Shown: in pieces, positions 1 through 5,615 of the stretch
How positions within the stretch are numbered: position 1 is the stretch's first letter
Layout of the letters: each line of letters begins with the position of its first letter
Assembly (NCBI GenBank): GCA_910577215.1
Contig: CAJTMQ010000070.1
Span: forward strand, 1 to 7,563
Source: an uncultured Eubacterium sp.
GTDB taxonomy: Bacteria > Bacillota > Clostridia > Oscillospirales > Acutalibacteraceae
Reading direction: 5' to 3'
Length of the DNA: 7,563 bases
Translations under genes and position numbers: made by a program
Notes under the pieces: generated by a model
Database searches by the model: none
Seen by the model: only the letters and a program-made list of their open reading frames with translations
Told to the model about the DNA's origin: nothing

Positions 1-6
1 TGTTTT

Positions 7-2478
7 ATGAAACATCCTGAAATTATTGAAAAAATGAGTTTGAAGCAAAAGGCTGACTTTGCTTCGGGTTATGATTATTGGCATCTTGAAAGTGCACAGG
101 ATTTAGGGCTTCCCAAAATTATGATTACTGACGGACCTCACGGCCTTCGCAAGCAGAATCCAAATGGAAATTCAGTAGGTCTTGGTAACTCCTATCCGTC
201 TACCTGTATGCCCCCTGCAGCAACATCTGCCTGCTCTTGGGATGAGAATTTGCTCAGGGAAGAGGGCGAGGCACTTGCAGAGGAATGTCTGCAGGAAAAG
301 GTTTCTGTTATTCTCGGCCCCGGTACAAATATTAAGCGTTCTCCTGTATGCGGCCGTAATTTTGAGTATTTTTCGGAAGATCCGCTGCTTGCAGGTAAAA
401 TGTCCGCAGGTCTGATTAACGGTTGCCAGTCAAAGGGAATAGGAACTTCTTTAAAGCACTTTGCCTGCAATTCACAGGAAGCATTCCGTATGATTATCAA
501 TGAGGTTATTGATGAACGTACGATGAGGGAAATTTATTTCCCTGCATTTGAAATTGCAGTTAAGGAAGCACAGCCGTGGACAATTATGAGCTCATACAAC
601 CGTATTAACGGTGTGTATGCTTCACAGAATGATTGGCTTCAGAATAAGGTGGCAAGAGATGAATGGGGCTTTGAGGGTCTTTTTGTAACAGACTGGGGTG
701 CTTCGGTTGACCGTGTTCCGGGTCTTAAGGCAGGAACCGATCTTGAAATGCCTTCTTCAGGCACGCTTAACGCTGAAAGAATTGTTGCTGCTGTTGAAAA
801 CGGTGAGTTGGATGAAGCGGTGCTTGATGAAAGAATTGATATGGTTGTTGATTTGATTCTGAAATCTAAGCCCGCACTTGAAAAGGATTTCAAATTTGAT
901 ATTGAAGAACATCACGCAGTTGCAAGAAAGGTTGCAGAGGGCTCAATGGTGCTTCTTAAAAATGAAGATAATGTACTTCCGCTTAAGGAAGGACAGAAGA
1001 TAGCCGTTATCGGTGAAATGGCAAAGGCTCCGCGTTATCAGGGCTCAGGCTCATCTGTTATTAATCCTACAAAGCTTGACAATGCTTATGACAGTCTTAT
1101 TGAAGCAGGTGTTAATGTTACATATGCGCAGGGTTATTATAAGGCTCCGCCTACCAAAAAGGATAAAAGCAGAAAGTCAGATACCGAGCTTATTTCCGAA
1201 GCGGCTGCAGCAGCTAAGGCTGCTGATGTTGCAGTTGTATTTATCGGCCTGACCGAAGCACTTGAGGCTGAGGGATATGACAGGGCAGATATTGAAATTC
1301 CCGCTGAACACAATACCCTTGTTAAAGAGGTTGTTAAGGCTAATCCGAATACGGTTGTTGTGCTTGCAGGCGGTGCGGTTGTTCACATTCCGTGGATTGA
1401 TAATGTTAAGGCTGTGCTTAATTCAGGTCTTGGCGGCCAAGCAGGGGGCTCTGCTGTTGCAAATATACTTACAGGCAAAGTTAACCCAAGCGGTAAAACA
1501 GCAGAAACATATCCGCTTTCATTTGAAGAAAATCCTGTTTACGGAAATTATCCCGGTCAGCCTGTTGTTTCGGAGCATAAGGAAAGCCTTTATGTCGGCT
1601 ATCGTTATTATGACACAGCTAAAAAGGATGTTTTGTTCCCGTTCGGCTACGGACTTTCATACACAACCTTTGAATACAGTGATATTAAGCTTTCTGCAAG
1701 CGAGATTAAGGATACAGATACGGTTGAGGTTTCCTTTAAAATCAAGAATACAGGCAGTGTAGACGGTGCTGAAATTGCACAGGTTTATGTTGCGGATAAG
1801 GATTCAACTATTTTCAGACCTGAAAAAGAGCTTCGTGCATTCACCAAGGTGTTCCTTAAGGCAGGTGAAGAAAAAGAGGTCTCCCTTACACTTGGCAAGC
1901 GTGCATTTGCTTATTACAATGTTAATATCGGTGACTGGCACGTTGAAACAGGTGAGTTTGATATTTTAGTAGGTGCGTCAAGCCGTGATATTAAACTCTC
2001 CGCAGGTATTCATGTTGCTTCAACAGTAGATGCAGAGATTCCGAATTATAAGGAAACAGCTCCTGCATACTATACTGCAGATATTTCTGAAATGACCGGT
2101 GAACAGTGGGCGGCAGTTTACGGACAGGAGCTTCCGTCCGCAGAGCGTGATACAACAAAGAAAATCACAATCTATAATTGCCTTGATGATGCTTCTCACA
2201 CAAAATGGGGAGGAAAAATCGGCAGGCTGATCAAGAAAGTTATATCTAATTTCGGCAGTGCTGAAAATGGTGATGCTGCAATGCTTCAGGCAATGGCAGT
2301 TCAGATCCCTATCAGAAACTTCATCTCAATGTCTATGGGTGTGTTCAGTCCTAAAATGGCAGAGGGTCTGCTTCAGATTCTTAATGATGATGAAAGCACA
2401 ATTAAGGGTGTTGGCAAAATATTAGGCGGACTCGGCGGTGCACTGAAAAGACTTCCGAATCTGTTACATTCAATTTAA
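7..2478 (+). CDS. Glycoside hydrolase family 3 beta-glucosidase, cytoplasmic
   Basis: Retaining exo-glycosidase that should release terminal beta-linked glucose (or a similar sugar) from imported oligosaccharides. The N-terminal TIM-barrel domain (about residues 1-300) carries DGPHGLR (42-48), GRNFEYFSEDP (116-126), KHF (150-152) and FVTDWGA with the nucleophile Asp229. The alpha/beta sandwich domain follows (about 310-550); EGYDR (422-426) contains Glu422, the likely acid/base by analogy with other GH3 enzymes. FPFGYGLSY (544-552) leads into a fibronectin-III-like domain (about 560-670). A tail of about 145 residues (680-823) follows, of the kind seen in clostridial GH3 proteins. There is no signal peptide, so it is probably intracellular. 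The chosen ATG is only 6 nt into the window, so its ribosome binding site cannot be seen, but the N-terminus (IIEKMSLKQKADFASG) fits the usual family start. GH3 family is certain; the exact sugar specificity cannot be read from sequence. Confidence 0.95.
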   Translation: MKHPEIIEKMSLKQKADFASGYDYWHLESAQDLGLPKIMITDGPHGLRKQNPNGNSVGLGNSYPSTCMPPAATSACSWDENLLREEGEALAEECLQEKVSVILGPGTNIKRSPVCGRNFEYFSEDPLLAGKMSAGLINGCQSKGIGTSLKHFACNSQEAFRMIINEVIDERTMREIYFPAFEIAVKEAQPWTIMSSYNRINGVYASQNDWLQNKVARDEWGFEGLFVTDWGASVDRVPGLKAGTDLEMPSSGTLNAERIVAAVENGELDEAVLDERIDMVVDLILKSKPALEKDFKFDIEEHHAVARKVAEGSMVLLKNEDNVLPLKEGQKIAVIGEMAKAPRYQGSGSSVINPTKLDNAYDSLIEAGVNVTYAQGYYKAPPTKKDKSRKSDTELISEAAAAAKAADVAVVFIGLTEALEAEGYDRADIEIPAEHNTLVKEVVKANPNTVVVLAGGAVVHIPWIDNVKAVLNSGLGGQAGGSAVANILTGKVNPSGKTAETYPLSFEENPVYGNYPGQPVVSEHKESLYVGYRYYDTAKKDVLFPFGYGLSYTTFEYSDIKLSASEIKDTDTVEVSFKIKNTGSVDGAEIAQVYVADKDSTIFRPEKELRAFTKVFLKAGEEKEVSLTLGKRAFAYYNVNIGDWHVETGEFDILVGASSRDIKLSAGIHVASTVDAEIPNYKETAPAYYTADISEMTGEQWAAVYGQELPSAERDTTKKITIYNCLDDASHTKWGGKIGRLIKKVISNFGSAENGDAAMLQAMAVQIPIRNFISMSMGVFSPKMAEGLLQILNDDESTIKGVGKILGGLGGALKRLPNLLHSI

Positions 2479-2492
2479 TTGATTATATTACA

Positions 2493-2536
2493 AAAAAGAT
2501 GTAAAGTATTGTTGCTTTACATCTTTTTCTTTTATC
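2493..2536 (+). terminator. Rho-independent terminator after the GH3 gene
   Basis: A perfect 14-bp stem pairs 2493-2506 (AAAAAGATGTAAAG) with 2515-2528 (CTTTACATCTTTTT) around an 8-nt loop. The 3' arm ends in T5 and the sequence stays T-rich to about 2536. It lies 15 nt after the TAA stop, which makes the GH3 gene the end of its transcript. Confidence 0.88.
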
Positions 2537-2564
2537 TTTATTAATAATCTAAAAATAATAAAAG

Positions 2565-2573
2565 TGATAGAAT
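2565..2573 (+). promoter_or_regulatory. Candidate extended -10 promoter element
   Basis: TGATAGAAT matches the extended -10 form TGnTATAAT with one mismatch. No good -35 box is visible upstream (around 2545-2550), as is tolerated for extended -10 promoters. A perfect palindrome begins 3 nt downstream, over the expected start of transcription. If used, it would give a leader of roughly 200 nt in front of the YxeA-family gene. This is a motif call only. Confidence 0.4.
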
Positions 2574-2575
2574 GT

Positions 2576-2597
2576 GTTCTTACAAAAATGTAAGAAC
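2576..2597. promoter_or_regulatory. Perfect 9-bp palindrome, candidate operator
   Basis: GTTCTTACA (2576-2584) and TGTAAGAAC (2589-2597) are exact inverted repeats separated by AAAA. No T-run follows, so it does not look like a terminator. It sits directly downstream of the extended -10 motif at 2565-2573, where a repressor would block transcription. Half-site copies recur at 2610-2615 (TGTAAG) and 2699-2706 (TTCTTACA). The core resembles the TACA-n-TGTA layout of BlaI/CopY operators, but the 4-nt spacer differs from the usual 2. The regulator is unknown. Confidence 0.45.
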
Positions 2598-2663
2598 TAA
2601 GCAGAGAATTGTAAGCCAAATCAATGGAATAGCATTTCTCTTTTTTGATAAAATGGGATTAAC

Positions 2664-2673
2664 AAAAGGAGGG
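2664..2673 (+). other. Orphan Shine-Dalgarno sequence without a standard start codon
   Basis: AAAAGGAGGG is a near-ideal ribosome binding site, yet no ATG, GTG or TTG follows at usable spacing. The only codon at normal distance that starts a frame of any length is ATT at 2679, which opens a 13-codon frame ending in TAA at 2718-2720, directly before the hairpin at 2721-2740. It may mark a leader peptide with a rare start, the remains of a decayed gene, or chance. Confidence 0.3.
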
Positions 2674-2720
2674 ATTCAATTCATATTAAACAGATAGATT
2701 CTTACATAAAACTTATATAA

Positions 2721-2740
2721 TTCGCTTTAGTGAAAGCGAA
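2721..2740. repeat. 8-bp inverted repeat (hairpin) upstream of the YxeA-family gene
   Basis: TTCGCTTT (2721-2728) and AAAGCGAA (2733-2740) pair perfectly around an AGTG loop. No T-tract follows on the plus strand, so it is not a standard terminator. It ends 38 nt before the ATG at 2779 and could be a leader hairpin or a protein-binding palindrome. Confidence 0.45.
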
Positions 2741-2778
2741 GCAAAAAAATGAAATTAAACTGAAAGAAGGAATTAATT

Positions 2779-3117
2779 ATGAAGGGAAAAGTTTTTGCTG
2801 CAGGTTTAGCTGTGCTGCTTTTGATAGGCGGTATTATAGGCGGCTTGTACTATATGGAAAATTACGATAAAATTTATTACACAAAAGTTGATAATTCACA
2901 GATAACAGAACTATCAGGCAGCAGTGATATGAAATATGAATATGATTTGAGCAGCTATGATGAAAGCGGCAAAAAAAGAAATCTGAAGTTTAAAACTTCA
3001 AGAGAACTTAAGGAAAATGCATATTTATTATTAGAGGTAAGGCCTGCAGGCGTCTATAAATGGGAAGAGGTTCAGTATGATGAATTACCGCAGGCAGTGC
3101 AGGAAAAATTAAAATAG
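2779..3117 (+). CDS. YxeA family protein (DUF1093-like), secreted or membrane-anchored
   Basis: A 112-residue protein with a lysine-containing N-terminus and a hydrophobic stretch at about residues 5-26, which acts as an uncleaved anchor or a signal peptide; there is no lipobox cysteine. The rest is a small extracytoplasmic domain with the pattern of the YxeA/DUF1093 family: YYTKVD, then YEYDLSSYDESGKK (54-67), a LKFKTSRELKENAYLLLEV strand pair, and the ending WEEVQYDELPQAVQEKL. The length fits the family (about 110-120 residues). The start is supported by AAGAAGGA at 2764-2771, 7 nt before the ATG. It appears monocistronic, bounded by the regulatory region upstream and the terminator at 3141-3188. 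The biochemical role of the family is not established; Bacillus YxeA is encoded next to a two-component system/ABC transporter locus, but no such partners are visible here. Confidence 0.85.
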   Translation: MKGKVFAAGLAVLLLIGGIIGGLYYMENYDKIYYTKVDNSQITELSGSSDMKYEYDLSSYDESGKKRNLKFKTSRELKENAYLLLEVRPAGVYKWEEVQYDELPQAVQEKLK

Positions 3118-3140
3118 TATCTGCAAAGGCAAATAATATG

Positions 3141-3188
3141 AAAAGAAAGTCCGAAACTCAGTAAGCAATGCGTTTCGGACTTTCTTTT
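3141..3188. terminator. Bidirectional Rho-independent terminator between convergent genes
   Basis: A perfect 17-bp stem pairs 3141-3157 with 3172-3188 around a 14-nt loop. The core is AGTCCGAAAC / GTTTCGGACT, and both flanks read as T-rich on their respective strands (TTTCTTTT on plus and, by complement, on minus). It stands 23 nt after the YxeA-family stop and 10 nt before the stop of the convergent gene, so it can end both transcripts. Confidence 0.92.
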
Positions 3189-3198
3189 ATATAGTGGA

Positions 3199-3693
3199 TT
3201 ATTTATTTTTTTCAGCTTCAAGCTCTGCTATTTCCTTGTAGAAGGTGTTTGCCTTAACATATACCATTATAATGTCATGAATATGCTCATATAGTTCACC
3301 CTCCTTGTAAGGGTTGGCAACGATTCTTTCGTCATCATCTATGCAGAGCGGGCCTTTTTCGTAATCGTTAAAGGTTGGCATAATTGAATATGTGTTTTCC
3401 GTTTTGACGATTGAAATTAATGTTAAATCGGCAGTTGCCGCAACAAAGCCTTTTTTCTTCGTATATCTTTCAATTGTTGAAACAGGGCTTTCATCATTGT
3501 GCTTTTTAGTGAAGCAGGTGTTAATTACCTTTTCAATAAACGCTTCAACCTCTTTTGCGGAATACGGGGCTTTTAACAGAAGCACAGTGTCTATATCTGC
3601 AATTCCGTATTTTTCGCTTTCGCCGCAGGGAATGCCGATTAAGTTTTCATCCTTGTCAACATAAACTGAAATTGTATAAAATTCTCTTTCCAT
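3199..3693 (-). CDS. Hypothetical protein, 164 residues, family not recognised
   Basis: Translation from the ATG at 3693-3691 gives a soluble, acidic 164-residue protein. There is no signal peptide or membrane segment, so it is likely cytoplasmic. It begins MEREFYTISVYVDKDENLIG, has alternating strands and helices, a basic middle segment (YTKKKGFVAATADLTLISIV) and a charged helical end (EIAELEAEKNK). Only two cysteines are seen and no catalytic motif is recognisable. A GTG at 3720 would add 9 residues, but that codon overlaps the extended -10 element of the gene's own probable promoter. The ATG has GGTGA 5 nt upstream, complementary to the ATCACC part of the 16S 3' end, so I prefer it. The gene is divergent from the short-chain dehydrogenase and shares its promoter region; a functional link between them is inference only. 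Confidence 0.8.
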   Translation of the reverse strand: MEREFYTISVYVDKDENLIGIPCGESEKYGIADIDTVLLLKAPYSAKEVEAFIEKVINTCFTKKHNDESPVSTIERYTKKKGFVAATADLTLISIVKTENTYSIMPTFNDYEKGPLCIDDDERIVANPYKEGELYEHIHDIIMVYVKANTFYKEIAELEAEKNK

Positions 3694-3710
3694 AAAAATC
3701 ACCGAGATTA

Positions 3711-3739
3711 ATTGTACCACAGTTGATTGAAAAAAACAA
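3711..3739 (-). promoter_or_regulatory. Promoter of the 164-residue gene
   Basis: Read on the minus strand: TTGTTT (3739-3734), a 17-nt spacer, then TACAAT (3716-3711) with an upstream TG one base before it (extended -10, TGGTACAAT). The predicted start of transcription near 3704 gives a leader of about 11 nt before the ATG at 3693. It overlaps the -35 side of the plus-strand promoter. Confidence 0.65.
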
Positions 3740-3755
3740 CCATATGTGCTATCAT
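3727..3755 (+). promoter_or_regulatory. Promoter of the short-chain dehydrogenase gene
   Basis: TTGAAA (3727-3732) is followed by a 17-nt spacer and TATCAT (3750-3755) with TG one base before it (TGCTATCAT, extended -10). Transcription would start near 3762, only about 9 nt before the ATG, so the GGTGAT ribosome binding site (3762-3767) would sit at the very 5' end of the mRNA. Confidence 0.65.
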
Positions 3756-3770
3756 TAGCTTGGTGATTAT

Positions 3771-4442
3771 ATGAAAAATGTTCTTATAACAGGCGGTGCC
3801 ACGGGAATAGGCAAGGCTGCTGCACAGCTTTTTGCCGAAAAGGGATATCAAGTTTATATTACATATAATAAAACACTGCCTGATTTCAGCGGAGTTACCG
3901 CATTAAAATGTGACTTAAGCAGTGTTGATGATATTGAAAGTCTGTTTAGCAATATTGATGATATAGATGTGCTTGTCAACAATGCGGGTGTAAGTCTGAT
4001 AAAAATGATTAATGATGTTACAAAAGAGGATTATGAAAGCCTTATGTGTGTTAATTCAAGGGCGGTATATTTCTGCAGCAAATACGCAGTATCGCATATG
4101 CTGAAAAAGCACAGCGGTGCAATCGTTAATGTTTCATCTATGTGGGGAGAGGTTGGTGCTTCCTGCGAAACGCTTTATTCAATGAGCAAAGCGGCAGTTA
4201 TCGGACTTACCAAAGCTCTGGCAAAAGAGCTTGCACCAAGCGGAATAACGGTAAACTGTGTTTCACCCGGTATTATAGATACAAGAATGAACAGTATGTT
4301 TTCAAAGGAGGAGCTTGCTCAGGAGGTACCTCTTGAAAGGCTCGGAACACCGCAGGAGGTTGCACAGGCAATATACTTTCTTGCTGAAAACAGATATGTA
4401 ACAGGGCAGGATTTATCCGTAAGCGGCGGAATCGTAATTTAA
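3771..4442 (+). CDS. SDR family NAD(P)-dependent oxidoreductase, FabG-like
   Basis: Classical short-chain dehydrogenase/reductase of 223 residues, a little shorter than the usual ~245, soluble and cytoplasmic. The Rossmann cofactor motif TGGATGIG is at 7-14, the CD pair that holds adenine at 47-48, and NNAG at 70-73. The catalytic tetrad is complete: Asn95, Ser123, Tyr136 and Lys140 (YSMSK). PG at 166-167 and the C-terminal VTGQDLSVSGGIVI complete the fold. The closest broad match is 3-oxoacyl-ACP reductase (FabG), but many SDRs of other specificity look like this and no fatty-acid synthesis genes adjoin it on the same strand. The ATG at 3771 has GGTGAT just upstream. It is transcribed alone from the promoter at 3727-3755 and ends at the terminator at 4452-4478. 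Confidence 0.93.
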   Translation: MKNVLITGGATGIGKAAAQLFAEKGYQVYITYNKTLPDFSGVTALKCDLSSVDDIESLFSNIDDIDVLVNNAGVSLIKMINDVTKEDYESLMCVNSRAVYFCSKYAVSHMLKKHSGAIVNVSSMWGEVGASCETLYSMSKAAVIGLTKALAKELAPSGITVNCVSPGIIDTRMNSMFSKEELAQEVPLERLGTPQEVAQAIYFLAENRYVTGQDLSVSGGIVI

Positions 4443-4451
4443 AATGCTGTA

Positions 4452-4478
4452 GGGCGGATATGATCCGCCCGATTTTTT
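4452..4478 (+). terminator. Rho-independent terminator after the SDR gene
   Basis: GGGCGGAT (4452-4459) pairs with ATCCGCCC (4463-4470) over a 3-nt loop, followed by GA and six T residues (4473-4478). It lies 9 nt after the TAA stop. The GC-rich stem contrasts with the AT-rich stems of the other terminators here. Confidence 0.88.
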
Positions 4479-4508
4479 ATATTTTTTGTAACACTTCTTT
4501 TTGCTTTT

Positions 4509-4519
4509 CATAGTATAGT
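4509..4519 (+). promoter_or_regulatory. Candidate -10 region of the Gly/Cys-rich mini-protein
   Basis: The sequence CATAGTATAGT contains TATAGT (4514-4519), a fair sigma-A -10 without a good -35 at 17 nt. The overlapping CATAGTATA (4509-4517) fits the CATAnnnTA -10 pattern of the sporulation factor sigma-K; AACA at 4490-4493 would be its -35, at a slightly short spacing of 15. Both readings are weak and rest on motif matching only. Confidence 0.3.
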
Positions 4520-4545
4520 TTAGAAACGCGAAAGGGGGTACGGCT

Positions 4546-4677
4546 ATGGGTTGCGGTTGCAATAACGGTTGCGGTGGATCTTCTTGGATTATCATTCTCA
4601 TCATAATCCTTCTCCTCTGTGGCGGCTTTAACAATGGTTGTGGTTGCGGCAATGACGGCTGTGGCTGCGGTTGCTAA
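4546..4677 (+). CDS. Gly/Cys-rich single-helix mini-protein, 43 residues
   Basis: A 43-residue protein: a Gly/Cys/Asn-rich head (MGCGCNNGCGGSS), one hydrophobic helix (WIIILIIILLLC, 14-25), and a Gly/Cys-rich tail (residues 26-43) ending GCGCGC. Nine of 43 residues are Cys and 13 are Gly. The start is firm: AAAGGGGG at 4531-4538 is 7 nt before the ATG, and a terminator-like stem follows the stop. Proteins of this design occur in Clostridia, often labelled 'chorion class high-cysteine' proteins. The layout also recalls the small YjcZ-type sporulation proteins of bacilli, though the sequences differ. A membrane or spore-coat location, disulfide cross-linking or metal binding are all possible and none is shown by the sequence. 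The low-complexity G/C-rich repeat codons are unlike the neighbouring genes. Confidence 0.8.
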   Translation: MGCGCNNGCGGSSWIIILIIILLLCGGFNNGCGCGNDGCGCGC

Positions 4678-4695
4678 TTAAATAACCAAAAAGGC

Positions 4696-4725
4696 AAATG
4701 CACTCGGGTAAAACCGGGTGCATTT
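4696..4725. terminator. Probable bidirectional terminator hairpin between convergent units
   Basis: AAATGCACTCGG (4696-4707) pairs with CCGGGTGCATTT (4714-4725), 12 bp including one G-U, around a 6-nt loop. On the plus strand the T-tract is weak (CACTTTTATC). On the minus strand the stem is followed by GCCTTTTTGG. It lies between the mini-protein stop (4677) and the stop of the minus-strand acyltransferase (4731). Confidence 0.75.
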
Positions 4726-4730
4726 CACTT

Positions 4731-5606
4731 TTATCTCAGCCTTTTATTAAATAAAAAAGCATTATTAGTATTAGGAGTTATATTTTTCAAATGAGCAAAT
4801 ACTTGTAAATATGTAATCTCGTTTTTATCAATGTATTGTGATGAATTTTCAATTTCGTAATCGTAATACGGGAACATCTGATTAACCAAATCATCTAAAA
4901 AATTATCCCAGTATTCTTTCGCATTTCCTATATCAGTTCGGCTGATTTTCGAATATTCTTCCATAAGTTCATATTTGGCAGTTGCCATTAAATCACGAAG
5001 AACCGTTAATCCCTCCTGTTTTTCGTATTGGCAAATATCAACTGCATCTAAAACCTTGGAATAAATATCCTTGCCTTCCTGAATTATTGCAACAGGGACT
5101 ACTAAAGCATGGGTACGCTTAGCAACATCATAAATTCCCGGAAACAGTTTCTGAACAAGAAGATTTTCTGTTTTGTTAAGTGTTCCTTCAGGATACATAA
5201 GAATATCTGCTCCAAGACTAATTACATATTTCATTTTATCTTTTGCAGCCTGCCGGCTTTCCTTGTTTTTTCTATCTAAAAGCATAACGCCGTTAAGCCA
5301 TAAAGCAGGTCCGTCAATTGTTCCGAAAAAATCAGGAAGAGAAGCAAAAAGCAAATATGTATGTCTGCCTGTGCAAGCTATGCCCATTGCTATATCATCC
5401 TTAAGTCCATGTGTCGGAGCAAATATCAACGGTCTGCCCTTTGGTAAGTTTTTATTTTTATCAACATGGTATTTGTTTTTGGATGACATAGGAGCAATAA
5501 CATTTCTTACTAAAGGGCTGAAAACTTTTCTAATAAGATATCCTTTTTTAGATACAACCTTCTTTGGATCGTTTTCGAGCAAATACTCTAAAAATTTATT
5601 ATACAT
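4731..5606 (-). CDS. PlsC-type lysophospholipid (1-acylglycerol-3-phosphate) acyltransferase family protein, second copy
   Basis: Acyltransferase of 291 residues that should move an acyl chain from acyl-ACP or acyl-CoA to a lysophospholipid or related acceptor at the membrane face. Motif I is HGLKDD (His66 and Asp71, HX4D). NGVMLLDRKNK (105-115) takes the place of motif II, YPEGT (138-142) is motif III and VVPVAI (169-174) is motif IV. There is no clear transmembrane helix, so membrane association is probably peripheral. The C-terminal ~110 residues lie beyond the conserved domain and end FLFNKRLR, a tail shared with the upstream paralogue. The ATG is preceded by AGGA (5617-5614) that overlaps the TAG stop of the upstream gene; the gap is 9 nt, which suggests translational coupling. 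It is the last gene of the operon, before the hairpin at 4696-4725. The true acceptor is not known. Confidence 0.87.
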   Translation of the reverse strand: MYNKFLEYLLENDPKKVVSKKGYLIRKVFSPLVRNVIAPMSSKNKYHVDKNKNLPKGRPLIFAPTHGLKDDIAMGIACTGRHTYLLFASLPDFFGTIDGPALWLNGVMLLDRKNKESRQAAKDKMKYVISLGADILMYPEGTLNKTENLLVQKLFPGIYDVAKRTHALVVPVAIIQEGKDIYSKVLDAVDICQYEKQEGLTVLRDLMATAKYELMEEYSKISRTDIGNAKEYWDNFLDDLVNQMFPYYDYEIENSSQYIDKNEITYLQVFAHLKNITPNTNNAFLFNKRLR

Positions 5607-5615
5607 TTCTTTTTC

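Noticed and set aside
182..1969. Several open frames of 67-166 codons overlapping the GH3 gene on both strands
   Set aside because: They lie wholly inside a gene with strong family motifs and encode low-complexity, family-less peptides; they are shadows.
2537..2778. A small RNA or riboswitch in the intergenic region
   Set aside because: Two short hairpins are present but I see no conserved riboswitch core or terminator/antiterminator pair; described only as candidate operator and hairpin.
3694..3720. GTG at 3720 as the start of the 164-residue gene
   Set aside because: It falls in the extended -10 of the likely promoter and has no ribosome binding site; the ATG at 3693 has GGTGA at good spacing.
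4413..4652. 79-codon minus-strand frame opposite the SDR end and the mini-protein
   Set aside because: It crosses a terminator and is rich in Pro/Gln because it is antisense to Gly/Cys codons; the plus-strand mini-protein has the ribosome binding site.
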